Origin: Pseudarthrobacter sulfonivorans
Lineage (GTDB): Bacteria > Actinomycetota > Actinomycetes > Actinomycetales > Micrococcaceae
DNA length: 64,000 nucleotides
Direction of reading: 5' to 3'
Assembly (NCBI RefSeq): GCF_024391045.1
Contig: NZ_JANFCZ010000017.1
Span: forward strand, 28,215 to 92,214
The position numbers were made by a program, and so were the translations under genes. Below are positions 33,473 through 44,376 of the stretch, piece after piece; the first letter of the stretch is position 1, and each line of letters begins with the position of its first letter. The notes under the pieces were generated by a model. That model was not told the DNA's origin, did no database searches, and saw only the letters and a program-made list of their open reading frames with translations.

Positions 33473-34750
33473 GTGAAATCCTGGACTTCCCGCCCTGTTC
33501 CCGTGCTGCCCGGCACCATGCCGGCCATCCGCTTGTTCGACACCGCCCTGGGACGTGAGGTCAGCCTGCCGTCCGGTGGCGAGCAGTCGATGTACGTCTG
33601 CGGCATCACCCCTTACGACGCCACCCATATGGGCCATGCTGCCAGCTACGTGGCGTTTGACCTCCTGAACAGGGCCTGGCGCGACGCCGGCTCCAAGGTC
33701 TCCTACGTGCAGAACGTTACCGACGTGGACGACCCCCTCCTGGAGCGTGCCACGGCCACGGGTGTGGACTGGCGGGATCTGGCGGCAAGCCAGATTGAAC
33801 TCTTCCAGACGGACATGGAAGCCCTGAACGTGATCGCGCCCGGCCACTACGTCGGCGCCGTCGAATCCATAGACCGGATTGTTCCGGCTGTTGAGCGGCT
33901 GCTCCAGCTCGGCCTTGCCTACCGGGTGGCCGGTACCGCGGGGGAGCCCGACGGCGATGTCTATTACGACGTCGAGGCCGCCGGAAAACAGTCGGTGGCC
34001 CCCGATGCGTGGACCCTGGGTTCGATCTCGCGCCTGGGTGAGGCTGAAATGCTTGAGCTGTTCGCCGAACGTGGCGGCGACCCCGGCAGGGCCGGCAAGC
34101 GGCAGGCTCTTGACCCCCTGCTGTGGCGGGTTGCCCGGCACGGCGAGCCCAGCTGGCCCGGCGGTGAGCTTGGCCAGGGCCGGCCCGGATGGCATATCGA
34201 GTGCACAGTCATCGCCCAGCAGTACCTGCCCGCGCCCTTTACCGTCCAGGGCGGCGGTTCAGACCTCATCTTCCCGCATCATGAGATGGGCGCCGGCCAC
34301 GCCTACTCGCTGGCCGGGGTCCCCCTGGCCCGCCATTACGCCCACGCGGGCATGGTGGGCCTGGACGGGGAAAAGATGAGCAAGTCCAAGGGCAACCTCG
34401 TGCTGGTGTCCAAGCTGCGTGCGGCCGGTGAAGAGCCGGCTGCCATCCGACTGGCCATCCTCGCCCACCACTACCGCTCGGACTGGTCGTGGACGCAGGA
34501 AGGGTTCGAGGACGCCAAGGCACGGCTTGCCGCCTGGCGCCGCGCGCTCACCGCTGCGCCGGAAGGCTCCGCCGCGGGTGTGATCCGCGATATGAGGTCC
34601 GCACTGGCCAACGATCTTGATGCGCCGGCCGCGCTGGCAGCTGTTGACCGGTGGGCAGCCGCCGCGAACGAGGCGGCGGAAGCGGGCTGCCGGCAGGATC
34701 AAGCACTGGTGAGCGACGCTGTCGAGGCGCTCCTCGGCGTCGTTCTTTAA
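33473..34750 (+). CDS. mshC: Cysteine-1-D-myo-inosityl-2-amino-2-deoxy-alpha-D-glucopyranoside ligase
   Basis: 425 residues; ATP-dependent ligase that adds cysteine to GlcN-Ins in mycothiol synthesis. It is related to cysteinyl-tRNA synthetase: zinc Cys43 in [21 protein letters not shown] (52-55) as [13 protein letters not shown] and KMSKSKGN for adenylate formation. It lacks the tRNA anticodon domain, which separates it from CysS, as does [20 protein letters not shown] at 33461-33466 ends six bases before GTG 33473. Confidence 0.93.
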   Translation: MKSWTSRPVPVLPGTMPAIRLFDTALGREVSLPSGGEQSMYVCGITPYDATHMGHAASYVAFDLLNRAWRDAGSKVSYVQNVTDVDDPLLERATATGVDWRDLAASQIELFQTDMEALNVIAPGHYVGAVESIDRIVPAVERLLQLGLAYRVAGTAGEPDGDVYYDVEAAGKQSVAPDAWTLGSISRLGEAEMLELFAERGGDPGRAGKRQALDPLLWRVARHGEPSWPGGELGQGRPGWHIECTVIAQQYLPAPFTVQGGGSDLIFPHHEMGAGHAYSLAGVPLARHYAHAGMVGLDGEKMSKSKGNLVLVSKLRAAGEEPAAIRLAILAHHYRSDWSWTQEGFEDAKARLAAWRRALTAAPEGSAAGVIRDMRSALANDLDAPAALAAVDRWAAAANEAAEAGCRQDQALVSDAVEALLGVVL

Positions 34751-34764
34751 CTTACTGTCCTCGC

Positions 34765-34819
34765 GCCCTGCCTCAAATGTCTGCGGCGCCTCACCGCCGC
34801 AGACATTTGAGGCCAGGGC
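34765..34819. terminator. Long hairpin between convergent mshC and PAC2 genes
   Basis: Core 18-base arms at 34770-34787 and 34796-34813 are exact inverted copies. Pairing continues outward for five more bases with one bulge. There is no T-tract on either strand, so this is a terminator or RNA-end-protecting hairpin of the non-canonical kind. Confidence 0.6.
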
Positions 34820-34837
34820 CTCCCGGAGCCTGAGCTT

Positions 34838-35743
34838 TTAGGGCTTCTCGCGGCCCCGACGCTTGAGGTAACGCTCAAACTCGCGCGCAATGGACTCCCC
34901 GCTCGCCTCCGGAAGGTCGGCGGTATCCTTGGCTTCCTCCAGCTGCCGGACATACGCGGCGATTTCCGGGTCCTCGGTGGCCAATTCATCCACGCCGCGC
35001 TCCCAGGCGGCGGCCTCCTCCGCCAATTCGTGGGTGTCCAGCGGCACCTGGAGCAGTTCCTCCACCCTGTGGAGCAGGGCAAGTTGTGCCTTGGGCGACG
35101 GCGCCTGGGCGACGTAGTGGGGCACGGCGGCCCACAAGGAAAGGGTAGGAATGCCGGCCAGCAGCGCCACCTCCGAGAGGACCCCCACAATCCCCACCGG
35201 GCCTTCGTACTGGGACGGTTCCAGGTTAAGACGTTCCCGCAGCGAGGCATCATCCGAAGAGGTACTCACCGGAATAGGCCTGCTGTGGGGGACATCGGCC
35301 AGCAACGCCCCCACCAAAACCACATAGTCCACCTTCAGCGCCTCGGCATGGACCAGCAGTTCGGCCGTGTAAGCCCGCCACTTATAGGACGGCTCAATGC
35401 CCTGGACGAAGATGACGTCCACGTTGGAGTCCGGCGCAGCGGCCTTGTAGATGCGCGTGGATGGCCATTTGATTTTCCGCTCACCCGACGCGTTGCGGCG
35501 GACCGTGGGACGCGTGAACTGGAAGTCGTAGTATTCGTCGGCGTCGATGGACGCGACTTTTTTGCCGCCCCACGCCTTGTTGAGGTAACGCAGCGAGTCG
35601 CTTGCTGCCTCACCGGCATCATTCCAGCCTTCAAAGGCCGCCAGCATCACCGTGATGCGCTCCCCATCGGCTACCGGCAGCAGGAACTGCTCCTGTTCAG
35701 GCACGGCACCAGGATCCGTGGTGTCTCCGTCGAAGCTATTCAT
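34838..35743 (-). CDS. PAC2 family protein (proteasome assembly chaperone-like fold)
   Basis: 301 residues. PAC2 signatures are LAAFEGWNDAGEAASDSLRYL near the N-terminus, VQGIEPSYKWRAYTAELLVHAE and the GALLADVPHSRPIPVSTSS loop. The C-terminal 80 residues are a charged helical tail. The family resembles eukaryotic proteasome chaperones and archaeal PbaB, but a role with the actinobacterial proteasome is unproven. It lies about 3.3 kb from arc. TAGGGT (35755-35750) ends six bases before the ATG. Confidence 0.88.
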   Translation of the reverse strand: MNSFDGDTTDPGAVPEQEQFLLPVADGERITVMLAAFEGWNDAGEAASDSLRYLNKAWGGKKVASIDADEYYDFQFTRPTVRRNASGERKIKWPSTRIYKAAAPDSNVDVIFVQGIEPSYKWRAYTAELLVHAEALKVDYVVLVGALLADVPHSRPIPVSTSSDDASLRERLNLEPSQYEGPVGIVGVLSEVALLAGIPTLSLWAAVPHYVAQAPSPKAQLALLHRVEELLQVPLDTHELAEEAAAWERGVDELATEDPEIAAYVRQLEEAKDTADLPEASGESIAREFERYLKRRGREKP

Positions 35744-35893
35744 TTCTTCACCCTACGTCCAAGGGCGAGGACGATGCATGAAATGACCGGTCAAAAGTGT
35801 CCCCTGCCCGGTCCTGGCAGGCCCTGACCCCGCGATATTCGCCGATGGCGTATCCCACGGCTGGCGCTCAGGCTCGCACCGTAGACTGAAAAC

Positions 35894-36619
35894 ATGCGAC
35901 CCTCAGCCTCCTTGTCCCCGCTCCGTGCCGTTCTCTGGGATATGGACGGCACCATCGTGGACACCGAACCCTATTGGATTGCTGCGGAGCGTGCCCTCGT
36001 GGAAGCCCACGGCGGCACCTGGTCGCACGAGCAGGCAACCCAGCTCGTCGGGCAGGCTCTCACCTTTTCGGCAGGCATCCTCCAGGAAGCCGGTGTTCAG
36101 CTCGAGACCCGGGAAATCATCGACACCCTCACTGCCGAAGTCATCAGCAGCGTCCAGCGGTCCGTCCCCTGGCGTCCGGGGGCCCGGGAGCTTCTGGACG
36201 ACCTTCACCAGGCCGGGGTCCGCTGTGCGCTGGTCACCATGTCCGAAGGGCCTCTGGCCCGTGAAATCGTGGCAAGCCTGCCCAAGCCGTACTTCGAATT
36301 CCTGGTCACGGGGGACACCGTGACTCAGGGCAAACCCCACCCCGAGGCGTACCTCACAGCGGTGGAACTGCTCCAGGGAGCGGACCCGGGCCTGACCATA
36401 GACCACTGCGTCGCCCTGGAAGACTCGGCCCCCGGCGTGGCCGCCGCCGTTGCTTCGGGTCTGGCCACAGTGGCCATTCCGCATATCGTCCCCATCCCTG
36501 AAGACCCCCGGCACACCATCTGGGAGTCGCTTGCGGGCCGCACCGTCTCCGAACTGGAAGCCATAGCCGGCGCCAGTCCGGCCTCCGGCACCCGGGCCAG
36601 ATCCGGGAGCGCCTTATGA
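35894..36619 (+). CDS. HAD family phosphatase (beta-phosphoglucomutase-like)
   Basis: 241 residues. HAD motif I is LWDMDGTIVDTE (nucleophile and acid Asp), motif II ALVTMSEG, motif III Lys in TQGKPHPEAYL, and motif IV VALEDSAPGVAAAVASG. A helical cap lies between residues 25 and 90. The substrate is probably a small phosphorylated sugar or similar. TAGACT (35882-35887) ends six bases before the ATG. The stop overlaps the next start (ATGA). Confidence 0.9.
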   Translation: MRPSASLSPLRAVLWDMDGTIVDTEPYWIAAERALVEAHGGTWSHEQATQLVGQALTFSAGILQEAGVQLETREIIDTLTAEVISSVQRSVPWRPGARELLDDLHQAGVRCALVTMSEGPLAREIVASLPKPYFEFLVTGDTVTQGKPHPEAYLTAVELLQGADPGLTIDHCVALEDSAPGVAAAVASGLATVAIPHIVPIPEDPRHTIWESLAGRTVSELEAIAGASPASGTRARSGSAL

Positions 36620-37779
36620 GCGACGCGCCGGCTCCGGCCCGCCGGGAAGGAATCCCGCTCGGACGGATCGCCGGGATCCCTGTCATCCTGGCCTACTCGT
36701 GGTTCGTCATCGCCGCCTTTACTGTCATCGTTTACGGTCCTGTCCTGCTGCAGCGAAACCCGTCATTCGGCGTCACCGCCTACTATGTGGCGTTTGCCTA
36801 CGCCCTGTTGCTGCTCCTTTCCGTCCTGGTCCACGAACTGGCACACGCCTTGACGGCCAAGGTCTACGGCTGGCCCACGCAGAAGATCGTGCTGAATCTC
36901 TGGGGCGGCCACACGCAATTCGAGAACTTCACCGCCACTCCCGCCCGCTCTGTCATCGTGGCCCTGGCGGGGCCGGCAGCCAACCTGGTCCTGGCCGGGG
37001 GAGCCTGGCTGGTCCTGGCCGGCAGCAGCCTGGGCATTGTGGCCGACACCCTGACCAACATCTTTATGTGGGCCAACTTCGTCATTGGCATTTTCAACGT
37101 CCTGCCAGGGCTCCCGCTGGACGGCGGGCGCATTGTGGAATCGGCCGTGTGGAAGGCCACCGGCAGCCAGGCCAAGGGCACCGTGGCCGCCGGCTGGGCC
37201 GGACGCGTCATTGTGGTGGCTTTGGCCTACTGGTTCATTGCGATGCCGTTGCTGGCCGGCGTGACGCCGGACTTCAGCCTGCTGATGATCACCGTCCTCG
37301 TCGGCGGGTTCCTGTGGATGGGCGCCAGCGCAGCAATCCAGCAGGGCACCCTCCGCGGAAGGCTGCACCTGGTGAGCGCAACCGCCCTGGCAACTCCCGC
37401 CGTCGGAATTCCCGCGACAGCTACAGTGGCCGACATCCGCCGTGTCGCAACGGACGGGACTGCCGTAGTCACCTGCGGACCGGACGGCCGCCCGCAGGGT
37501 GTTGTGGACCTGCATGCCCTCGCCGCGGTTCCCGACTTCGCCGCGGGTTCAACTCCTGCGACCGCGGTCTCGTACGCCCTCGTGGCGGGCGCCTATGTGC
37601 CGGAGTGGTCCCAGGGGCAGGAACTGATCCAATATCTTTCCCAGCTTGAGGGCCGCGAGTATGCCGTGGTGGACCACCACGGCGTCGTGACCGGCCTGCT
37701 GTCACAAAACGCGATCGTGGGCGCCATCACCGGCAAGCCGGTCCGGCCAAGGAAGCACCCGCAGGGCCAGAACCGGTAG
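36616..37779 (+). CDS. Site-2 protease family protein with C-terminal CBS-like region
   Basis: 387 residues, Rip3-like. Zinc motif HELAH is at 73-77, and the third ligand lies in FNVLPGLPLDGGR (about 160-172). Six hydrophobic segments surround them. The C-terminal 130 residues resemble a pair of CBS domains (ATVADIRRVATDGTAVV; EYAVVDHHGVVTGLLSQNAI), a likely nucleotide sensor. It should cleave membrane-embedded regulators; none is identified here. Translationally coupled to the HAD gene. Confidence 0.9.
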   Translation: MSDAPAPARREGIPLGRIAGIPVILAYSWFVIAAFTVIVYGPVLLQRNPSFGVTAYYVAFAYALLLLLSVLVHELAHALTAKVYGWPTQKIVLNLWGGHTQFENFTATPARSVIVALAGPAANLVLAGGAWLVLAGSSLGIVADTLTNIFMWANFVIGIFNVLPGLPLDGGRIVESAVWKATGSQAKGTVAAGWAGRVIVVALAYWFIAMPLLAGVTPDFSLLMITVLVGGFLWMGASAAIQQGTLRGRLHLVSATALATPAVGIPATATVADIRRVATDGTAVVTCGPDGRPQGVVDLHALAAVPDFAAGSTPATAVSYALVAGAYVPEWSQGQELIQYLSQLEGREYAVVDHHGVVTGLLSQNAIVGAITGKPVRPRKHPQGQNR

Positions 37780-37880
37780 AGTTACGTGCCGGCCGTGCAC
37801 TGCCGCCGCAGGGCCACCAGGGACCTGAGCGGACGTTGTCCATCCGTGGCCCCACAGTCTTATAGGAGCGAGGAAATTTC

Positions 37881-38957
37881 ATGAGCAGCGAATCTGCCGC
37901 CGACACCGCAGCACCGTCCCCCACAGAGTGGTCCACCGCAGGTGGGGCTGCCAGCGGCGTCCAGCCGGTAGGTGCTGCCCGCCGCCGCGGGCCCTTCCGT
38001 GAAGGCGAACGGGTCCAGTTGACCGACGAACGCGGCCGGATGAACACCATCACTCTGGAGAGCGGCGGCGCCTTCCACACGCACCGCGGTTTCCTGAACC
38101 ATGACGAGATCATCGGTCAGGCAGACGGCTCGGTGGTGGTCAACAACGTTGGCCAGCAGTACCAGACACTCCGCCCGCTGCTTTCGGACTTTGTGCTCTC
38201 CATGCCGCGCGGCGCCGCCGTCGTCTACCCCAAGGACGCCGGCCAGATCGTCACCATGGCCGACATCTTCCCCGGGGCCCGCGTCGTGGAGGCCGGTGTT
38301 GGTTCCGGCGCCCTGTCCATTTCGCTGCTCCGGGCCGTGGGGGACAACGGCTACCTGCATTCCTTCGAACGTCGCGAAGAGTTCGCCGACATTGCCCGCG
38401 GCAATGTGGAGACGATCTTTGGCGGGCCGCACCCCGCCTGGAAGATCTCGCTGGGCGATTTCCAGGAAGAAGTAGTCCGCAGCGAGGCTCCCGGTTCCGT
38501 GGACCGTGTGGTCCTGGACATGCTGGCACCCTGGGAGTGCCTCGACGCCGTGGCAACCGTCCTGGCCCCCGGCGGCGTCTGGATCAACTACGTCGCCACG
38601 GTCACCCAGCTGTCCCGGACCGCGGAGGCCATCCGCGCCGACGGCCGTTTCACCGAGCCGGACGCCTGGGAATCCATGGTCCGCGGGTGGCACCTCGAAG
38701 GCCTGGCGGTCCGCCCGGACCACCGCATGGTGGCACACACCGGGTTCCTGCTGGTCACGCGCCGGCTGGCCGACGGCGTCACCGGCATTTCAGTCAAGCG
38801 ACGCCCCTCCAAGACGGACTTCAACGAAGAGGACGTCAACGCCTGGACGCCCGGCGCGGTTGGCGAACGCCTGGTCTCGGACAAGAAGCTCCGCAGGGCA
38901 GCACGCGATGCCATTGCCGGCACAAACGTCAAGGACGTTCCCGAGGTCACCAACTAG
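37881..38957 (+). CDS. trmI: tRNA (adenine-N1-)-methyltransferase TrmI
   Basis: 358 residues; methylates A58 in the T-loop of tRNA and acts as a homotetramer. An N-terminal beta domain (RRGPFREGERVQLTDERGR) is followed by the Rossmann core: AQ motif YPKDAGQIVTMADIFPGARVVEAGVGSGALS, then VDRVVLDMLAPWECLDAV. The first 35 residues are low-complexity. GAGGA lies seven bases before the ATG. It is placed before arc, as Rv2118c is near mpa in M. tuberculosis. Confidence 0.92.
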   Translation: MSSESAADTAAPSPTEWSTAGGAASGVQPVGAARRRGPFREGERVQLTDERGRMNTITLESGGAFHTHRGFLNHDEIIGQADGSVVVNNVGQQYQTLRPLLSDFVLSMPRGAAVVYPKDAGQIVTMADIFPGARVVEAGVGSGALSISLLRAVGDNGYLHSFERREEFADIARGNVETIFGGPHPAWKISLGDFQEEVVRSEAPGSVDRVVLDMLAPWECLDAVATVLAPGGVWINYVATVTQLSRTAEAIRADGRFTEPDAWESMVRGWHLEGLAVRPDHRMVAHTGFLLVTRRLADGVTGISVKRRPSKTDFNEEDVNAWTPGAVGERLVSDKKLRRAARDAIAGTNVKDVPEVTN

Positions 38958-39040
38958 TCCACATTTCGGGAGTCTCCAGCAGTACCTGCCAACTTGGGGC
39001 TAAGGTCTTAATAGGAAGCGCAGGAAGGGGCTGATACATC

Positions 39041-40792
39041 ATGGAGACGCCGAATCAGGACTCCGGACGTACACCGGCGGAGCAGTCTGCCGCCAACGAA
39101 CTGTCGGTGGCGGACAGGCAGGTTAACGTCCTTCGGGACAAACTCAGGCACATCGACCGCCAGCTTGCCGCTGCAACGCAGAACAACACCAAGCTCGTCA
39201 GCATGCTGGAAGCGGCGAAAGCCGAGATCCTGCGCCTGAAGAATGCCCTCGATCAGGAGGGCCAACCCCCTTACAGCTTCGGGACCATACTGCAGCTCAA
39301 TCCCCGGCGCATGCCCACAGCCGGCAACAGCGGGCAGGCTGCCACCGAGGAATCCGCGGATATCTTCAACGCAGGCCGGAAGATGCGGGTGGGAATCAGC
39401 CCGCTGGTGAACATCGGCCAGCTGTCCGTCGGCCAGGAAGTCCTGCTTAACGAGGCACTGCTGATTGTTGCCGGCCTCGGGTATGAGCGTGCCGGCGAGC
39501 TGGCGACCCTCAAAGAAATGCTGGGTACGGACCGCGCACTGGTGGTGGGCCGGGCCGATGAGGAACGCGTCATCAGGCTGTCCGGCGCCCTCCTCAGCGA
39601 AAAGCTCAGGGTGGGGGACGCGCTGTCAATCGATTCGCGCACCGGATATGCCCTCGAAAAGGTCCCCCGCTCCGAGGTGGAAAACCTGGTCCTCGAAGAA
39701 GTCCCCGATATCACCTATGAGGACATCGGCGGCCTCGGCCCCCAGATCGAGCAGATCCGGGACGCGGTGGAATTGCCGTTCCTCCACCCGGACCTCTACC
39801 GCGAGCACGGCCTCAAGGCACCCAAGGGCATCCTGCTGTACGGCCCGCCAGGCTGCGGCAAGACCCTCATCGCGAAGGCTGTTGCCAACTCCCTGGCCGC
39901 ACGGGCCGCTGAGCGGACCGGCAATGTGGACCTGAAGAGTTACTTCCTCAATATCAAGGGCCCGGAACTGCTGGACAAGTACGTCGGGGAGACGGAGCGT
40001 CACATCCGGCTGATCTTCTCCCGTGCCAGGGAGAAGGCCTCGGACGGCAGCCCGGTAGTGGTGTTCTTTGACGAGATGGATTCACTCTTCCGCACACGCG
40101 GCACGGGAATCTCCTCCGACGTCGAAACCACCATCGTGCCGCAGCTCCTGAGCGAGATCGATGGCGTTGAACGGCTGGACAACGTCATTGTCATCGGCGC
40201 ATCCAACCGTGAAGACATGATTGATCCCGCCATCCTCCGACCCGGCCGCCTCGACGTGAAGGTCAAGATCCAACGGCCGGACGCCGAAGCCGCGGCGGAC
40301 ATCTTCAACAAATACATCACCACCGACCTGCCGTTCCACGAATCCGACCTTGCCGAACACGACGGCGACGTGCAGGCGACAGTGGATGCCATGATCCAGC
40401 GCACGGTGGAAGCCATGTACGCGACGGAGAAATCCAACGAGTTCCTGGAGGTCACCTACGCCAACGGCGATACCGAGATGCTCTACTTCAAGGACTTCAA
40501 CTCCGGCGCAGTGGTGCAGAACGTTGTGGACCGGGCCAAGAAGTACGCCATCAAGGATCTCCTGACACTGCACCAGAAGGGCCTCCGGATCGAGCACCTG
40601 CTGCGCGCCGTCGTGGACGAATTCCGCGAACACGAGGACATGCCGAACACCACCAACCCGGATGACTGGGCACGGATCTCCGGCAAGAAGGGCGAACGCA
40701 TTACCTACATCCGCACCATTGTTCAGGGCAAGGCGGGACAGGAGCCGGGCAAGTCCATCGAAACGATGCCCACCACGGGACAGTACCTATGA
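39041..40792 (+). CDS. arc: Proteasome-associated AAA ATPase Arc/Mpa
   Basis: 583 residues; hexameric unfoldase that binds pupylated proteins and threads them into the 20S core. Order: coiled coil (about 20-72) that binds Pup, two OB domains (about 75-215), then the AAA module with Walker A GPPGCGKT (268-275), Walker [11 protein letters not shown] and the second region of homology. The C-terminus is GQYL, the motif that docks into the alpha ring. GGAAGGGG (39023-39030) precedes the ATG; TAAGGT (39001-39006) is a candidate -10. First gene of the Pup-proteasome operon; its stop overlaps the dop start. Confidence 0.97.
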   Translation: METPNQDSGRTPAEQSAANELSVADRQVNVLRDKLRHIDRQLAAATQNNTKLVSMLEAAKAEILRLKNALDQEGQPPYSFGTILQLNPRRMPTAGNSGQAATEESADIFNAGRKMRVGISPLVNIGQLSVGQEVLLNEALLIVAGLGYERAGELATLKEMLGTDRALVVGRADEERVIRLSGALLSEKLRVGDALSIDSRTGYALEKVPRSEVENLVLEEVPDITYEDIGGLGPQIEQIRDAVELPFLHPDLYREHGLKAPKGILLYGPPGCGKTLIAKAVANSLAARAAERTGNVDLKSYFLNIKGPELLDKYVGETERHIRLIFSRAREKASDGSPVVVFFDEMDSLFRTRGTGISSDVETTIVPQLLSEIDGVERLDNVIVIGASNREDMIDPAILRPGRLDVKVKIQRPDAEAAADIFNKYITTDLPFHESDLAEHDGDVQATVDAMIQRTVEAMYATEKSNEFLEVTYANGDTEMLYFKDFNSGAVVQNVVDRAKKYAIKDLLTLHQKGLRIEHLLRAVVDEFREHEDMPNTTNPDDWARISGKKGERITYIRTIVQGKAGQEPGKSIETMPTTGQYL

Positions 40793-42462
40793 CCGCAGTC
40801 CCGGAACGCCCCGCCGGGGACGCACTTCCCGTCGGCGGCGCCATGCGCGTCATGGGTGCGGAAACGGAGTATGGCATCCACGCCCCGTCCGCACCGGGAG
40901 CCAACGCCACCATGATGTCTGCGCGCGTCGTCCAGGCCTACGCCCAGGTGACGCGGCAGCGGGCGGCAGGCGGAGCGGAAACCCGGTGGGATTACACCGA
41001 CGAGGAACCGCTTCACGACGCCCGCGGCTGGACACTTGAGCGCGCCTCGGCCCACCCCAGCCAGCTCACGGACCAACCGCCAGTGCTCGATGCCGAAGCG
41101 GTGGCGCTGGCGTACGGCCGCGAGGAACTCGAGCTGGACGGCGAGGACGAGGCCGGCAGCCTGCTCATGAACATGGTGCTGGGAAACGGCGCCCGCCTCT
41201 ATGTGGACCACGCCCACCCCGAGTATTCCAGCGCCGAAGTGACCAATCCCCGGGACGCCGTGACCTGGGACGCGGCCGGTGACCTGGTGGCATTGGCAGC
41301 GGTGCGCCGCCTCGCTGCGGACCCGGAGCTTCCGTCGGTGAATCTCTACAAAAACAATACGGACAACAAGTCTGTCTCCTACGGCTCGCACGAGAACTAC
41401 CTCATGCCGCGCTCCGTGCCTTTCGGAGAGATCGTGCGTGGCCTGACCCCATTCTTCGTCACTCGCCAGATCCTTTGCGGGGCCGGCCGGGTGGGCCTCG
41501 GGCAGGACAGCTCCACACCCGGTTACCAGATCAGTCAGCGGGCCGACTTTTTCGAAGCCGAGGTGGGCCTGGAGACCACTATCCGCCGGCCCATCATCAA
41601 CACCCGCGATGAACCCCATGCCACGGCAGACAAATACCGGCGGCTGCACGTCATCATCGGGGACGCGAATCTGAGCCAGTCCTCGAACTACCTCAAGTTC
41701 GGCACCACGGCGCTCGTCCTGAGCCTTATTGAAGCCGGCCTGGCGCCGAAGGTGGAGGTCTATGAACCGGTGCAGGCCCTCCAGACGGTCAGCCACGACA
41801 CGTCGCTCACCGCCAGGCTCAGGCTGTTGGACGGCCGCCGCGTGACAGCTTTGGACCTGCAATGGATGTACCACGAAGCGGCCGCCAAGCTGGCGCAGGA
41901 CACGGGCGTAGCCGACGCCGTCGACGGGGACGGCCACACGCACGACGTTCTGGAACGCTGGGCCACCACCCTGACCCAGCTGGATTCCGACCGGGCCGCA
42001 GCAGCAACGTCAGTTGAGTGGCTGGCTAAACTCTCACTGCTGGACGGCTACAGAGAACGCGACAATCTGGCCTGGAATGATGCGCGGCTTGGTCTGGTGG
42101 ATCTGCAGTGGGCCGACATCAGACCCGAAAAGGGGCTCTACTACCGATTCCTGGCCAGGAACCGCATGCAACGGATCGTTGCCGACGCCACCATCGCCGC
42201 GGCCGTGACCGAACCGCCGCCGGACACGCGTGCGTTCTTCCGCGGACGCTGCATCAGCAGCTTCGGCAAGGACGTGGTGGGGGCCAGCTGGGACTCTGTC
42301 ATCTTCGACGTCCCGGGCTACGGCCGGCTCCAGCGGGTGCCGACGAGGGAGCCGCTGCGTGGTACCAAAGCCCTCACCGGAGGCCTCTTCAGCCGCCACC
42401 GCACGGCCGGACCCTTCCTTGCCGAACTCCTGGGGCACAACACCGCTCCGCCTGCGGCGTAA
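40789..42462 (+). CDS. dop: Depupylase/deamidase of Pup
   Basis: 557 residues; converts the C-terminal Gln of Pup to Glu and removes Pup from tagged proteins. It is a glutamine-synthetase-like fold with GAETEYGIH (from 23), the catalytic Asp140 in [35 protein letters not shown] and [12 protein letters not shown]. It is longer than the roughly 500 residues I expect for Dop: 18 extra N-terminal residues plus an enlarged acidic loop (about 86-125) at the Dop-loop position. ATG 40789 overlaps the arc stop; Met19 is an alternative start. Confidence 0.96.
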   Translation: MTAVPERPAGDALPVGGAMRVMGAETEYGIHAPSAPGANATMMSARVVQAYAQVTRQRAAGGAETRWDYTDEEPLHDARGWTLERASAHPSQLTDQPPVLDAEAVALAYGREELELDGEDEAGSLLMNMVLGNGARLYVDHAHPEYSSAEVTNPRDAVTWDAAGDLVALAAVRRLAADPELPSVNLYKNNTDNKSVSYGSHENYLMPRSVPFGEIVRGLTPFFVTRQILCGAGRVGLGQDSSTPGYQISQRADFFEAEVGLETTIRRPIINTRDEPHATADKYRRLHVIIGDANLSQSSNYLKFGTTALVLSLIEAGLAPKVEVYEPVQALQTVSHDTSLTARLRLLDGRRVTALDLQWMYHEAAAKLAQDTGVADAVDGDGHTHDVLERWATTLTQLDSDRAAAATSVEWLAKLSLLDGYRERDNLAWNDARLGLVDLQWADIRPEKGLYYRFLARNRMQRIVADATIAAAVTEPPPDTRAFFRGRCISSFGKDVVGASWDSVIFDVPGYGRLQRVPTREPLRGTKALTGGLFSRHRTAGPFLAELLGHNTAPPAA

Positions 42463-42547
42463 ACCGCACCGGCAGGCGTTCGGCGTGGCAATATGGGCGT
42501 ATCAGCAGATCCGTCCGGATCCGATGATTGCAGAAGGAGAGATTAAG

Positions 42548-42751
42548 ATGGCAGGCCAGGAACAGCAGCAGCCACAGTCGCGGGACAGCGAAGTCGACGA
42601 AGACATCCCCGAGGCACCGCCGGCGGCCCCCGATGCGCAGGCCTCGGCCGCCACTCAGGGCGTCGATGACCTCCTGGACGAAATCGACGGCGTCCTGGAG
42701 TCCAACGCCGAGGAATTCGTCCGCGCCTTCGTCCAAAAGGGCGGCCAGTAA
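42548..42751 (+). CDS. pup: Prokaryotic ubiquitin-like protein Pup
   Basis: 67 residues, disordered and acidic. It starts MAGQEQQQPQSRDSEVDEDI and ends GVLESNAEEFVRAFVQKGGQ, where the helix-forming part binds the Arc coiled coil. The C-terminal GGQ needs deamidation by Dop before PafA can use it. AGAAGGAG (42532-42539) is eight bases before the ATG, a strong site that fits a protein needed in excess. An in-frame ATG at 42524 lacks such a site. Confidence 0.97.
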   Translation: MAGQEQQQPQSRDSEVDEDIPEAPPAAPDAQASAATQGVDDLLDEIDGVLESNAEEFVRAFVQKGGQ

Positions 42752-42832
42752 CCGGGATCCACGCGGGGCGGTAGCCGCACCGGCCGGAAGCTGTAACGAC
42801 GTAGACGGACCACGTTCAAGGGGAGTGCACCA

Positions 42833-43654
42833 GTGCAGGAATCAACCGCCAACCAGGTAGCCGGCAACGCGACGTCGTCATTTACCGAGCATCTGCAGCG
42901 TGACCGGCCGGACCTGCTCCCGTACAACCGTTCGCTGGCGTCCCAATCGGCACCGGCCGCGCCGCTGCAAGTCCCGCACGCCACCACCATCGTGGCGATG
43001 AGCTACGGGGGAGGCGTGCTGATGGCCGGCGACCGGCGGGCCACGATGGGAAACGTCATTGCCAGCCGGCACATCGAAAAGGTTTTTCCGGCGGACCGGT
43101 ACTCAGTACTGGGCATCGCGGGCACGGCCGGGATCGCCATCGACCTGACGCGGCTCTTCCAGGTGGAGCTGGAGCACTACGAAAAAATTGAAGGCACGCT
43201 CCTGAGCCTGGACGGGAAGGCCAACAGACTCGGTGCCATGATCCGCGGGAACCTGCCCATGGCCATGCAAGGACTGGCAGTGGTTCCCCTGTTCGCGGGC
43301 TTTGATACCACGGCAGGGGTGGGCCGCCTCTTCTCGTACGACGTCACCGGCGGCCGGTACGAGGAACGCGAGCACCACACGGTAGGTTCCGGTTCGGTAT
43401 TCGCCCGTGGCGCCCTGAAGAAGCTCTGGCGCCCCGGCCTCACTGAAGCCGAAGCGGTCTCGGTGGCTGTTGAATCGCTCTACGACGCGGCCGACGACGA
43501 CTCCGCCACCGGCGGGCCGGACCCGGTCCGCCAGTTGTGGCCGGTCGTTTATACGGTGAACCGGGACGGGGCACGGCGGATCCCTGAATCCGAGTTGGCC
43601 GAAGTAGCGGCGGATATCATCGCGGCGCGGTCCGCCGAGCGACGGGAGGCCTGA
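42833..43654 (+). CDS. prcB: 20S proteasome beta subunit
   Basis: 273 residues including a propeptide of about 50. Autocleavage before Thr51 in [15 protein letters not shown] exposes the N-terminal nucleophile. Lys in AGDRRATMG and other Ntn-hydrolase features follow. The start is GTG 42833 with AAGGGGAG upstream. The TGA-G-ATG junction with prcA implies coupled translation and balanced subunit amounts. Confidence 0.97.
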   Translation: MQESTANQVAGNATSSFTEHLQRDRPDLLPYNRSLASQSAPAAPLQVPHATTIVAMSYGGGVLMAGDRRATMGNVIASRHIEKVFPADRYSVLGIAGTAGIAIDLTRLFQVELEHYEKIEGTLLSLDGKANRLGAMIRGNLPMAMQGLAVVPLFAGFDTTAGVGRLFSYDVTGGRYEEREHHTVGSGSVFARGALKKLWRPGLTEAEAVSVAVESLYDAADDDSATGGPDPVRQLWPVVYTVNRDGARRIPESELAEVAADIIAARSAERREA

Positions 43655-43655
43655 G

Positions 43656-44375
43656 ATGACGCAGCAGTTTTATGTCTCGCCCGAACAACTGATGAAGGAC
43701 CGCGCTGACTTCGCGCGAAAAGGAATTGCCCGCGGCAGGTCCGTGGTGGTCATCAGTTGCCAGGACGGCATTGCCCTGGTGGCGGAGAACCCGTCCCCGT
43801 CGCTGCACAAGGTCGGGGAAATTTACGACAAGATCGCCTTCGCAGCGGTTGGCAAATACAACGAGTTTGAAAGCCTGCGCCAGGCCGGGGTCAGGTACGC
43901 CGATGTCCGCGGCTACTCCTACGACCGGGAGGACGTCACGGCCCGTGGGCTCGCCAGCGTCTACGCGCAAAGCCTGGGCGCCGTGTTCACCGCTGAACAG
44001 AAACCCTTCGAGGTGGAGCTTGCCGTGGCTGAGGTGGGTGCCACTCCGGACCAGGACCACCTGTACCGGCTGACGTTCGACGGGTCGATCGCAGACGAGC
44101 AAGGCTTCATCGTGATGGGCGGCCAGGCCGAGCGGGTCTCAGCCGTCATCGCCGAGGGCTGGCGGTCCTCGCTGCGGTTTGCCGACGCGGTCCGGCTGGC
44201 CATCCGCGGACTGGCCAGCGGCACGGAGCAGGGCGAGGCCGGCGCAACCCTTCCGGCCAAAGCCGTGGAGGTAGCGGTCCTGGACAGGCAATCCGAGACG
44301 ACCCGCGGTTTCCGCCGGGCCTTCCGGCGATTGAACGACGCCGACATCACGGCGCTGGTGGCGGAGGAGGACTGA
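43656..44375 (+). CDS. prcA: 20S proteasome alpha subunit
   Basis: 239 residues. It begins [32 protein letters not shown], the N-terminal gate and H0 helix of bacterial alpha subunits, and has no catalytic Thr. It forms the outer heptameric rings that receive Arc. The C-terminal ALVAEED is acidic. One base separates its start from the prcB stop and one base separates its stop from pafA. Confidence 0.97.
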   Translation: MTQQFYVSPEQLMKDRADFARKGIARGRSVVVISCQDGIALVAENPSPSLHKVGEIYDKIAFAAVGKYNEFESLRQAGVRYADVRGYSYDREDVTARGLASVYAQSLGAVFTAEQKPFEVELAVAEVGATPDQDHLYRLTFDGSIADEQGFIVMGGQAERVSAVIAEGWRSSLRFADAVRLAIRGLASGTEQGEAGATLPAKAVEVAVLDRQSETTRGFRRAFRRLNDADITALVAEED

Positions 44376-44376
44376 G

